A stretch of 49,054 nucleotides of DNA from JANNYA01 sp031409855 (lineage in GTDB: Bacteria > Pseudomonadota > Gammaproteobacteria > Xanthomonadales > SZUA-5). The stretch is from the NCBI GenBank assembly GCA_031409855.1, contig JANNYA010000208.1, positions 1 to 49,054 on the forward strand. Direction: 5' to 3'. Under the pieces are notes generated by a model that did no database searches, was not told the origin of the DNA, and was given only the letters and a program-made list of their open reading frames with translations. Shown one piece after another: positions 37,901 to 44,899 of this stretch. A program made the translations under genes and the position numbers. Position 1 is the stretch's first letter, and each line of letters opens with the position of its first letter.

Positions 37901-38369
37901 CTGGCAGGGCAGCTTCGCGGTGGAATATCTAACCGATATGGTCGAAGAAGCGGTCTACAAAGAATTCGAAGCGATCAGCGAACGCGGCGGTGTCTTGGGC
38001 GCGATGGACACCATGTATCAACGCGGCAAAATCCAAGAAGAATCGATGTATTACGAACACAAAAAACACGACGGCAGCCTGCCACTGATCGGCGTCAACA
38101 CGTTCTTGCCGAAAAACCCCGAACTCAACACCACCATCGAGCTAATCCGCTCCACCGAAGCCGAAAAGCGCGCCCAGATTGATAATGTCGCGCTGTTTCA
38201 AGCGGCGCGTAATGGTTTTGCTACTGGCGGCCTGAAATACCTGCAGCAAATCGCGCGCGAGCGCGGGAATTTGTTTGAGGGCTTGATGGAGGCAGTAAAG
38301 ACGCACTCGTTGGGGCAGATTAGTCATGCGCTGTATGAGGTTGGGGGGGAGTATCGGAGGAATATGTGA
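34914..38369 (+). CDS. icmF: Fused isobutyryl-CoA mutase/GTPase IcmF (1151 aa)
   Basis: Adenosylcobalamin-dependent interconversion of isobutyryl-CoA and n-butyryl-CoA, with its own GTPase chaperone in one chain. Order: B12-binding domain (LFDGHDAAINIMRR with the axial His, ALSSYQGGHMEYFK, residues about 28-160); MeaB-like GTPase (GITGTGGAGKSSV near 211, AVDPTRRRSGG, VIVETAGIGQSD, VLNKYDRRG); linker; mutase large domain (YPYTAGVYPYRREGEDPTRMFAGEG near 590, STSVSMTINGPAP, ISGYHIAEAGANP). Length and order fit IcmF. It has Tyr in GVYPY where I recall Phe in known IcmF proteins. Confidence 0.93.
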   Translation: MSTPATAIAEPLFAEPVSAESTPIRFVTAASLFDGHDAAINIMRRLIQSQGAEVIHLGHNRSVADVVNAAIQEDADGIALSSYQGGHMEYFKYMVDMLAERGMGHIRVFGGGGGTITPEEIAGLHAAGVERIYHPNDGMSMGLVAMIEDLMTRTAKHRRKTVMPKLLERDDHAAIAGMLSAIEEGDLHGTELETKRKEWKLAGAKTPVVGITGTGGAGKSSVVDELLNRFLQHFPQMRIAVLAVDPTRRRSGGALLGDRIRMNSLRSDRVYMRSMATRRQHQATNVVLVDCIACLKALNFDLVIVETAGIGQSDSAIVDLVDFPMYVMTSDYGAASQLEKIDMIDFAELIVLNKYDRRGAEDALRDIRKQWKRNRVAFQMEDANVPVYPTIASQFNDPGVTWMFSNLCRLIVEKLGDKLKMDPTKWQPNADTTLKEPRATVLIPGARVRYLAEISESGRAQNKLAAKQSEIAARAQHYYEVLRELDGANIVEALALYGDKLLSEGENQVLRQRYNDAVLSLSNEALQLLRTWPKRKAGVTDEEFTYEVRGKQIKGANYRDSLSHQKIPKIAAPNYKSWGELLTFLMKENLPGAYPYTAGVYPYRREGEDPTRMFAGEGHPERTNRRFHYLSVDAKAARLSTAFDSVTLYGEDPAVRPDIYGKVGNSGVNIATLDDMKKLYSGFDLCAPSTSVSMTINGPAPMILAMFMNTAIDQQVEKYLRGDDTRWQIARAKIDKLLESKTKPSYGGPLPDGNDGLGLGLLGVSGDQVVDTETYARIKTETLKSVRGTVQADILKEDQAQNTCIFSTEFALRMMGDIQQYFVDKDVRNFYSVSISGYHIAEAGANPISQLAFTLSNGFTIVEYYLARGMAIDDFAPNLSFFFSNGMDPEYTAIGRVARRIWARAMRERYGASARSQMMKYHIQTSGRSLHAQEIQFNDIRTTLQALYALFDNCNSLHTNAFDEAITTPTEDSVRRAVAIQLIINRELGLNFNENPWQGSFAVEYLTDMVEEAVYKEFEAISERGGVLGAMDTMYQRGKIQEESMYYEHKKHDGSLPLIGVNTFLPKNPELNTTIELIRSTEAEKRAQIDNVALFQAARNGFATGGLKYLQQIARERGNLFEGLMEAVKTHSLGQISHALYEVGGEYRRNM

Positions 38370-38420
38370 GTGGTAATGTTTCGCTATATGCCAATCCCCA
38401 CACTATAAACTGCAGAAATT

Positions 38421-39224
38421 ATGGCTACTATAGAAACTGTGTTGGCTGAGCGCTTTGATGCAGTCTCGATGGGGGGAGCAACGAAACCACTAAGGATGGG
38501 ATGCATTTCTAACACCGGAAGGCGATTAGACGTTTATGTACGATATAATTCTGAACATTGCCCGGTTGGCGGACTTGTTAGGGATCTAATAGGAAGCCTG
38601 CTTGCGAAGAAAGTCAGGGTCGCAGTAGCAGATATGGCACTTGTTAACGTGCCTAGCGAACTTATCGCGCAAATTCGCGAAACTGATCCTGTTTCTGCGA
38701 ATAAGCTATTCTCCGCCGTGAAGCCGAAGCTTGGATCAATCTGTACGGGCGCTGGTTATCAATTGTGCTCAAGCCAATTAGCTCCAACATCCTTATTACG
38801 CACAGCCGCCATAAAAATGTTGGTGTTCGATGAGCTAATTTTCAATTTTGATCGGACGCAGACAAAGCCCAATTGCCTTTTTAAAGGTAACGATCTGGTG
38901 GCAATTGATCATGAAAAATCATTAAATTTGAGTCAGTTTGGTTCATTTTTATGCCCTCCGATGCCCTGGGAAACCTCATGGCGTCCAAATGAGGGTCATG
39001 TTTTTTACGACATTGTTAAGCAAATGGCATTAGACTTTGCCTTCATCGAAGAAAGTTGGGCAGCCTTGAATACGCAATTAATTGACTGCATTTGTTCTAC
39101 TGTCCCCATGACATGGGGCGCAAATCACGTGGTTGAGCAAATTAGATGCTATCTGCAGTCACTACATCAAAATATCGAAAATTCGCTGGAGAATCTGAGG
39201 AGGGCGTTCCGTGAGCAAGTCTAA
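38421..39224 (+). CDS. HipA-like kinase (HipA_2 type, 267 aa)
   Basis: The C-terminal half has the HipA kinase motifs LVFDELIFNFDRTQTKPNC (catalytic N-x-DR then PN) and LVAIDHEKSL (metal-binding Asp). It is shorter than classical HipA (about 440 aa) and lacks its N-terminal domain, so it is of the short HipA_2 kind that usually pairs with DUF3037. Toxic phosphorylation of a tRNA ligase is known for HipA but only inferred here. The region is AT-rich compared with the chromosome, suggesting transfer. A TATAAA-like -10 lies near 38403. Confidence 0.8.
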   Translation: MATIETVLAERFDAVSMGGATKPLRMGCISNTGRRLDVYVRYNSEHCPVGGLVRDLIGSLLAKKVRVAVADMALVNVPSELIAQIRETDPVSANKLFSAVKPKLGSICTGAGYQLCSSQLAPTSLLRTAAIKMLVFDELIFNFDRTQTKPNCLFKGNDLVAIDHEKSLNLSQFGSFLCPPMPWETSWRPNEGHVFYDIVKQMALDFAFIEESWAALNTQLIDCICSTVPMTWGANHVVEQIRCYLQSLHQNIENSLENLRRAFREQV

Positions 39225-39741
39225 ATATTCTTATTCGATACTTCACTATGTGCACGACGCATATTGCGGTGAACGGATCAATGTTGCTGTTGTCGTTCTT
39301 AGTGCCATTCCTAGAGTGGTTCAAGTCAAGGTACCAGCTTCGCTACAAAGGCTAAAACTTGCGTACCCAGATTGTGATACGACGACATTGAAGAATTCAC
39401 TTCGCGCGTTGGAACTGCGATTGCAAGGTTACTTTCAAACAAATTCACAGTCCCAGCTTGGTGAAGCGCTGGAGTGCGTTCTGCCTTTGGATGACCGAGC
39501 GGTTGTTCCGTCTAAGGTTGGAGTTGGAATTGCCAACGATTTGGCCGTGGAATCTGAATATTTACTTGAGCGGTTCGTAACTAGATACGACACCGATTTT
39601 GCTGATGCTGAAATATTTCAAAACTTTATTGCTCCGGCAAATTGGACGCGGCGACCTGTTATGGCGAGTTCCGGTAATGTGAATTCATGGTCTAAAATTG
39701 AGGGGGCGAATGATTCCAACTATCTTGCGAGGATCGCATGA
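39211..39741 (+). CDS. DUF3037 family protein (176 aa)
   Basis: The N-terminus KYSYSILHYVHDAYCGERINVAVVVLS is the DUF3037 signature. DUF3037 genes are often found directly after short HipA-like kinases, as here, so it may act as antitoxin or regulator; this is not proven. The GTG start at 39211 has an excellent ribosome site (GGAGGG, six bases before) and overlaps the kinase gene by 14 bases. The stop overlaps the ATG of the next gene, so all three are translationally coupled. Confidence 0.8.
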   Translation: MSKSKYSYSILHYVHDAYCGERINVAVVVLSAIPRVVQVKVPASLQRLKLAYPDCDTTTLKNSLRALELRLQGYFQTNSQSQLGEALECVLPLDDRAVVPSKVGVGIANDLAVESEYLLERFVTRYDTDFADAEIFQNFIAPANWTRRPVMASSGNVNSWSKIEGANDSNYLARIA

Positions 39742-40304
39742 CGCTCAAACGCGCATTGGACAATGCGGTCAAGCGTCTTACGATTGCAGACGTTACTTTA
39801 AAGCGTATAACCGCTAGTTTGGCCGACGATTTCTTTCCTGAAATGGAAGATGTTTCTATGCTGGCGATTCAAACGGCACAGCCAAAATGTATGTCTATCA
39901 ATTCGTTTGAGCCAACGTCTGAATTGATTAAAAAACGCCGATGTGTTTTCGAAATGTTTGCTGCACTTCGTATGCTCAAACCTTCAGATATATACGATAG
40001 TTTGAGTAGTGATGAGGTCAATCAACTAGAGTGTGCAAAGGTTGAGTGCATTTTTCTGGTCAGCTATGACGAAGATTTAGACGAAAGTGCAACAGACTTT
40101 TTAGATGAAGAGTGCTTGTCGCAATTTGGCGAGCATAATGTTCCCTTCAACATGTGGCCATATTGGAGAGAGGTGGTGCAGTCTGCATGTAGTCGGATGG
40201 GTCTGCCGAAAGTCGTTTTGCCCACTCATAGACTCAAGAAGTCCGCAACCGGTGAAGTGCGCAGTGGGCCTACGATATCTGGAATGACGGATCAAAAGAA
40301 TTGA
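39738..40304 (+). CDS. SecB-like chaperone candidate (188 aa)
   Basis: The core resembles SecB-type export chaperones: a beta-strand pair (VECIFLVSYDEDLDESATDFL), then MWPYWREVVQSACSRMGLPKVVLP, which matches the SecB pattern of Pro-Tyr-x-Arg-Glu helix followed by a proline-rich strand (FPYARECI...FPQLNL in E. coli SecB). The N-terminal 40 residues (VTLKRITASLADDFF) would be the first strand. A SecB-like protein fixed to a toxin pair is known from toxin-antitoxin-chaperone systems; here with a HipA-like kinase. The identity is inferred from motifs only. Confidence 0.55.
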   Translation: MTLKRALDNAVKRLTIADVTLKRITASLADDFFPEMEDVSMLAIQTAQPKCMSINSFEPTSELIKKRRCVFEMFAALRMLKPSDIYDSLSSDEVNQLECAKVECIFLVSYDEDLDESATDFLDEECLSQFGEHNVPFNMWPYWREVVQSACSRMGLPKVVLPTHRLKKSATGEVRSGPTISGMTDQKN

Positions 40305-40343
40305 GCACAAATAACCTGTCATGTCTATGATTAAATTTGAAAT

Positions 40344-40469
40344 AAGGAACAAGCCGAAGAACGCAATCTGATCGCAAACATCAATGCCACCACGCGCGCC
40401 AAGGTGGACTTCTTCTAGGAAATGATTGAGATCTGCTTTAAGTTCGTGCGTGAGGGTGGGGAAAAGTAA
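40344..40469 (+). pseudogene. Gene remnant with an internal stop
   Basis: The frame reads KEQAEERNLIANINATTRAK, then VDFF-stop-EMIEICFKFVREGGEK and a stop. It looks like the C-terminal end of a lost gene with one TAG. I cannot name the family. It lies between the HipA operon and the next gene, so it may be debris from the insertion that brought the operon. Confidence 0.4.
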
Positions 40470-40552
40470 TGCTTTGCGGGTCAGTGCCGTTCACGCGTCG
40501 GCTAGCGTTCTATTCGACAAAAGCAGCCCAGCGATTGCGCTACCATTAGCAT

Positions 40553-40762
40553 ATGACCACTCAAACCATTTTCAGCGGTGTCGTTCCCCGCGTTGACCTC
40601 CTCGATATCACGCGCGAGCCTTCGGATGCAGAGCTTGCGGCATTGATGAATGCCGCTGGCAATGCAGCACGCGCGGTCAGCGCCGACAACAAAGTACGCG
40701 TTGCTCAGCGGCTGAGTCAGGCGATTGTTAACCTTGAACAGCAATTGAAAGCCATTAGATGA
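40553..40762 (+). CDS. Hypothetical protein (69 aa)
   Basis: A small soluble protein, helical in the C-terminal half (AELAALMNAAGNAARAVSADNKVRVAQRLSQAIVNLEQQL). The start at 40553 (MTTQTIFSG) follows an AT-rich region without a strong ribosome site. Codon use is like the chromosome. No family is recognised. The lipoprotein gene begins 36 bases after it and may be co-transcribed. Confidence 0.45.
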   Translation: MTTQTIFSGVVPRVDLLDITREPSDAELAALMNAAGNAARAVSADNKVRVAQRLSQAIVNLEQQLKAIR

Positions 40763-40797
40763 AGCCGCGATTGATCGTCGTCGCCGGGCCGTTAACC

Positions 40798-41328
40798 ATG
40801 AAAACTTTGAAACCCTTATCCATAATTGCCTACACTTTTTTCTTATCCGCCTGCGCGCAAACCCCAGTTGCTGAGCCCGCAGCGACAGCGCAGCCACCGA
40901 AAACAGTGCCTATTCCCTCCGAATTCAAAGCTTCAACGGTGGCCGCGCTGGTAATAGAAACGGGGCTTGCAGGTATGTTGGAGGGCGCTAAAGAGGCAGA
41001 CTCTGCCTTTATGCCACCGTTTTTTCGCTACTCGTTGCAAGTGCGGACGACCGGCAAAATTCGGGCTATCACTTCGCCGCACCAAGAGATGGCAAACCAC
41101 TACGCAATAACCCATAGCGCTGGGCATTTTACGCAGCAGTTTACCCACGAAGTCGAAGTCAGTGAGGGCGGCAAGTCGTTTTGGATTCTTTGGCAAAAAT
41201 CTTTGATCACGCCGTTCGAGAAGGAAATGAAAAATGGTGGCGCGATGAATTTACGCGTGCTGTTGCTTGGTGCGCGTGGGCAGGAGGTGCTGTTTTTTGC
41301 CATTGGCTATAAGCAAACTGGGCTCTAG
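40798..41328 (+). CDS. Putative lipoprotein (176 aa)
   Basis: The ATG at 40798 (MKTLKPLSIIAYTFFLSACAQ) gives a lipoprotein signal with lipobox LSAC, so the product is likely anchored in the envelope. A proline-rich linker (EPAATAQPPKTVPIP) leads to a beta-rich domain (FFRYSLQVRTTGKIRAITSP, THEVEVSEGGKSFWILWQKS). No named family. An in-frame start at 40759 is less likely because it would put charged residues before the signal. Confidence 0.6.
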   Translation: MKTLKPLSIIAYTFFLSACAQTPVAEPAATAQPPKTVPIPSEFKASTVAALVIETGLAGMLEGAKEADSAFMPPFFRYSLQVRTTGKIRAITSPHQEMANHYAITHSAGHFTQQFTHEVEVSEGGKSFWILWQKSLITPFEKEMKNGGAMNLRVLLLGARGQEVLFFAIGYKQTGL

Positions 41329-41397
41329 CTCGCCGTAATCGCTGACTTTGAAGGGCTGATATCGAATAACAGTAAATATTGCAGGGCGTGCGGACGT

Positions 41398-41453
41398 GGA
41401 CTCTGGACTCTGGACTCTGTGCACTGGACTCTGTGCACTGGGCACTGGGCACT
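41398..41453. repeat. Tandem heptamer repeat
   Basis: Eight heptamers in a row: GGACTCT x3, GTGCACT, GGACTCT, GTGCACT and GGGCACT x2. It is of the short tandemly repeated kind, located between convergent genes. Confidence 0.8.
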
Positions 41454-41475
41454 GGCTGAGTTCGTTTGCCAAACA

Positions 41476-42459
41476 CTACCGCAGTGACGCCCGTACACGC
41501 ACCGCAGTCGCAGGAAAGTCACAAAAAACGCCATCGATTCCGAGCGCGAAATAGGCGCGCAATTCATCACTAATGCTGGTGTAGTGGCTGGGCAGCACAT
41601 CGTCGCGAAAAGTCCAGCTATGCACTGCCAAACCCAGCGCATGCGCTTGTTCCAACAATCCTGTTGATACGCTGTTGGCGTCGATGAGCGCCTGTTTGTT
41701 CGGGCTGATTGCCTGGGCATAGCGGGCAATTTCGGTTAACTCAAGCGCAATTTCTTGTTTGCCATCGGTGGCAGGTAAGAGCTGCGTCAGCCACGCGTGC
41801 GGCCCAAGTTCGGCGCGTAGACGTTGCAAAGCTTGCGGCTCAAAACACTGAATTAAAATGCGCGCTTGCACGGGCGTGCTGCAGGCGCGGTAGGCAGCGA
41901 TGAATTGCGGCACCGGATCTAGCCCGATGCTGGCGAAATAGCTCGGCAATTTCAGCTCTGGATAGATGTACAGCGGCCGTGCCAAGCTCAGTTCCAGCGT
42001 TGCGCGCAGATCAAGCACTTGCGCAAAAGTGGGCACCGTGTGGCGATCATTGTGCAGCGCCGAGCGTTGTGGCCAGGGCTGGCGCGCGCGCAGTTGCGCA
42101 AACTCTAGCGCGCTGAAATCCTCGCTAAACCAATCCGGCGTGGCAATGCCGGTACCCGCACGCTGACGCTCAGGAAATTTCAATGACACGTCGGTGGAAG
42201 CGCCCAGATAGTGATCGTGGCGCACCATCAGCACAGCATCGCCACTCATCACCAAATCGGGCTCAATGACATCCGCGCCTTGCTCGGCGCCCAGCTGATA
42301 AGCGGCCAGCGTGTGCTCGGGCAAAACCCCAGACGCGCCACGATGCGCAATAATCCACGCTAGCTTTTTGCTCATAATGGCCTTGGGTGTGCGCGCACAG
42401 CTGAGTAGCGCGCCAAAACTGGCGCTAATCAAAAGCTGTCGTCGAGTGCGTGATTGCAT
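41476..42459 (-). CDS. glpQ: Glycerophosphodiester phosphodiesterase (327 aa)
   Basis: Splits glycerophosphodiesters into an alcohol and glycerol 3-phosphate. Active-site motifs: IIAHRGASGVLPEHTLAAYQLG (His, Arg and Glu), GADVIEPDLVMS and VMVRHDH for calcium binding and catalysis. The N-terminus has RTRRQLLISASFGALLSCA, a twin-arginine-like signal with a possible lipobox, so the enzyme is periplasmic. It ends VFCDFPATAVRVRA. No glycerol 3-phosphate transporter gene is next to it. The start at 42459 is natural. Confidence 0.92.
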   Translation of the reverse strand: MQSRTRRQLLISASFGALLSCARTPKAIMSKKLAWIIAHRGASGVLPEHTLAAYQLGAEQGADVIEPDLVMSGDAVLMVRHDHYLGASTDVSLKFPERQRAGTGIATPDWFSEDFSALEFAQLRARQPWPQRSALHNDRHTVPTFAQVLDLRATLELSLARPLYIYPELKLPSYFASIGLDPVPQFIAAYRACSTPVQARILIQCFEPQALQRLRAELGPHAWLTQLLPATDGKQEIALELTEIARYAQAISPNKQALIDANSVSTGLLEQAHALGLAVHSWTFRDDVLPSHYTSISDELRAYFALGIDGVFCDFPATAVRVRASLR

Positions 42460-42655
42460 AAGAATAGTATCGTTGAAATTTGCTTTAATCGTGTGACACG
42501 GCGATGCCCGGCTGTCAGCAATTGTTCTTGACGGAACTTCGATTTCACACCACGATCATGGCTGCTTGTTTCGCCGTGTCGCTTTCGGGCGAGACTAAAT
42601 TAACTGTGTCGCCGCCAGGCGAGACTTTCCACCCGCCCGCAACTATGGAGCCGTT

Positions 42656-42925
42656 ATGAGTCAACCCGCGCCGCGCCAGCTTACCGCTCGCGCCGTTATT
42701 CTTTCAATCATTTTGGCAATGGTTCTTGCTGCCGCCAACACTTATCTCGGGCTGTTTGCGGGCTTAACGATCGCGACTGCGATTCCGGCAGCGGTGGTGT
42801 CGATGGCGGTGTTGCGGGTGTTGGGCGGCGGCACGATTTTGGAAAACAATATCGTGCAAACGGGTGCATCGGCGGGCTCATCGATCGCTGCAGGTGTCAT
42901 CTTTACCATTCCAGCCTTGGTTTTG
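42656..42925 (+). pseudogene. Truncated OPT family oligopeptide transporter
   Basis: The first 90 residues (RQLTARAVILSIILAMVLAAANTYLGLFAGLTIATAIPAAVVSMAVLRVL, then ILENNIVQTGASAGSSIAAGVIFTIPALV) are the start of an OPT transporter, which is normally above 500 residues. The match stops near 42925, where the downstream flank of the convergent secreted protein gene begins. The gene has lost its 3' nine-tenths through a deletion or insertion; it keeps an ATG with a GGAG site. Confidence 0.8.
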
Positions 42926-42961
42926 CCTGCGCGTTGCACCGTACCACGATTTTTGAACGGC

Positions 42962-44617
42962 CTATTCAAAGCCATTCTTTAAATACACTTCCAGATCCGC
43001 AACTTGGCTAAGCAGCAGCACATTGACGTTGCTGCCGTTGACGTTGATCGATGCCTGCAGCAGCACGCTTGCATCGGTGCCGGTCCAAGAATCAACGCCA
43101 GACCAATTCAGCGATGAACTGCCACTGTCGCCGGCCGGGGCGGTGAGCTGGAAACTGTTGATCGTCGCCTGCACCACGCCGGACGTGGTTTGTACGGGAA
43201 CGATCTGCCCTACACGAATAATGGTTTCTGGTGCACGCCCGATGGAAAAACGATAGATTCCATTGACCGAACCATTGACGGCGCAGTTGGCGATCACATC
43301 GCCATTGGCGAATTGCGTCCACTCATCAAAACGCTGAAAGGTCTGGCCCGGCGCTGGGCCGAATTGCCCCAGGATGCCAACTAAGGCTACGGGCTCAGGA
43401 TTGCCATCCGGCTGGATGCGCCAAATGCCGTCAACCGTGGTGTTATCCGGTGTGCGCGCTGAGCCTTCAAAGGCGATATGCCGCCCGGCGCTGGTTAAAC
43501 TTGACGCTTGCAGGGTATTAAATGAGGAGCCTAACCAATTTGGCCCTTGTGCACCGGTAGTTCCAGTAAAGGCTAGGCGCTGATTGACGCCGCCGCGATT
43601 GCGGAAAATACCGCGCAAGAACGGCTGCCCGCTAACATTCGCGTCCCTGAACTGCGCCTCGAAGACCAGATCACCATTCGTGCCGGGGCGAACGTTCGAA
43701 CCGAACCCAACAAAATACGCGGTGCTGATGCCATAATTTGGGCCTAAGGCGTTGGTGCGATCTGACGCTGCGATTGCGCGCGGCGCGCCGCTGCAGACTT
43801 CCCAAATGCCAAACTCGCCGACGTTGGCGCTGGTCGTGGCGGCAACATAGGCTTTATTGTCTAGCAACACCGGACGATAGCCCGAAAACGCCAGCGTAAA
43901 CGTCGCGTTATCGCCCAAATTCGGACTTAGCGCAGCATCGGTGGAACCTTGCACCAAGCAGGGCGTATTGCCGATGCCGGGAACGTGCAGCACCAGACCG
44001 TCGCGCGCGGCGCTGGTCGGTGAAACCAAGTCGGCGTCAATAATTACGCTGGCATTGGGCAAATTGCGCAACAACGGCGTGCCAGTGAAAAACCAACCTG
44101 GCCCCAAATTCGGACCCAGCGGGCCGTCGGTCAGGGTGCGCATAACTTCGATATTGCGCTGCGTATCCCAGCGCCATGCGGCAATCGGAAGCGTGCTGAC
44201 GACGCTGCCCGGCACGCCAGCACGCCCGGAAAATGCGACTTGGCCGGTCGTGCCGACATCGTCATCGCCAAAGGTAATGTCACGAAACACGTGATCGGAC
44301 TCGACGCCACTGCGGCCCGGCCCTTGGATGCCAGAAATATCTTCACGTACGTAGTGCACATAACTGCCCTGGATGCGCGCGTAGCGCCCGGCTAAAACGC
44401 CACCGTTCGAGGTTTGCGCAACGATAATGCCGCGCCCGCCGTCAGCCAGTGCGAAGCGAAAGAAGCCAGGCGCGATCGTGCTGGGAAAACCGGCGGTTGG
44501 AATAATGGTATTGCTCGATGAGACCACGGACCAGCTTGCCAATTGCGCGTGTGCGACGGTCGAAAACGTAAAGCCAGCAATACACAGCGCTAGTGCGCAA
44601 GAGAGAGAACGTGTCAT
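42962..44617 (-). CDS. Secreted tandem-repeat protein with -GFE tail (551 aa)
   Basis: Paralogue of 28125-29822 with the same design. The signal peptide is MTRSLSCALALCIAGFTFS-TVAHA from the ATG at 44617; the frame is open 19 codons further but without reason. Repeats carry GPN turns: SGIQGPGRSGVESDHVF, DGPLGPNLGPGWFF, TNALGPNYGISTAYF, TGAQGPNWLGSSF, each followed by a strand such as TTGQVAFSGRAG. IWRIQPDGNPEPVALV matches its paralogue. The end QVADLEVYLKNGFE matches QVSDLDVLLADGFE. No enzyme motif is seen. Confidence 0.75.
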   Translation of the reverse strand: MTRSLSCALALCIAGFTFSTVAHAQLASWSVVSSSNTIIPTAGFPSTIAPGFFRFALADGGRGIIVAQTSNGGVLAGRYARIQGSYVHYVREDISGIQGPGRSGVESDHVFRDITFGDDDVGTTGQVAFSGRAGVPGSVVSTLPIAAWRWDTQRNIEVMRTLTDGPLGPNLGPGWFFTGTPLLRNLPNASVIIDADLVSPTSAARDGLVLHVPGIGNTPCLVQGSTDAALSPNLGDNATFTLAFSGYRPVLLDNKAYVAATTSANVGEFGIWEVCSGAPRAIAASDRTNALGPNYGISTAYFVGFGSNVRPGTNGDLVFEAQFRDANVSGQPFLRGIFRNRGGVNQRLAFTGTTGAQGPNWLGSSFNTLQASSLTSAGRHIAFEGSARTPDNTTVDGIWRIQPDGNPEPVALVGILGQFGPAPGQTFQRFDEWTQFANGDVIANCAVNGSVNGIYRFSIGRAPETIIRVGQIVPVQTTSGVVQATINSFQLTAPAGDSGSSSLNWSGVDSWTGTDASVLLQASINVNGSNVNVLLLSQVADLEVYLKNGFE

Positions 44618-44899
44618 AAAGAGCCAAGTTTGGTGGGGATGAATTGACCAGCAATCGCCAGATCTGATCGGCACAAGTTGCTTAGTTAGGTAGCGTACGA
44701 TCAGACGCTTCGTGGGTCAGTGTGGCTTATTTGACCGCCGTTTGTAAAGCAAGTGTTACAAATCTATTCACGCCGTGAGCGAGTCATTTTCGCGCTAACG
44801 CTAGAAAAGCCGCGATCGTGCGTGAATTTTAGCGGTAACAACAAGGCTAGGCTGACGCCACGGGCTATACTCGGCGCTTATCTCGTGAGAAACCGCCCA

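Noticed and set aside
41398..41453. CRISPR-like array
   Set aside because: The units are seven bases long without spacers, so it is a simple tandem repeat. No CRISPR array or cas gene is seen in the window.
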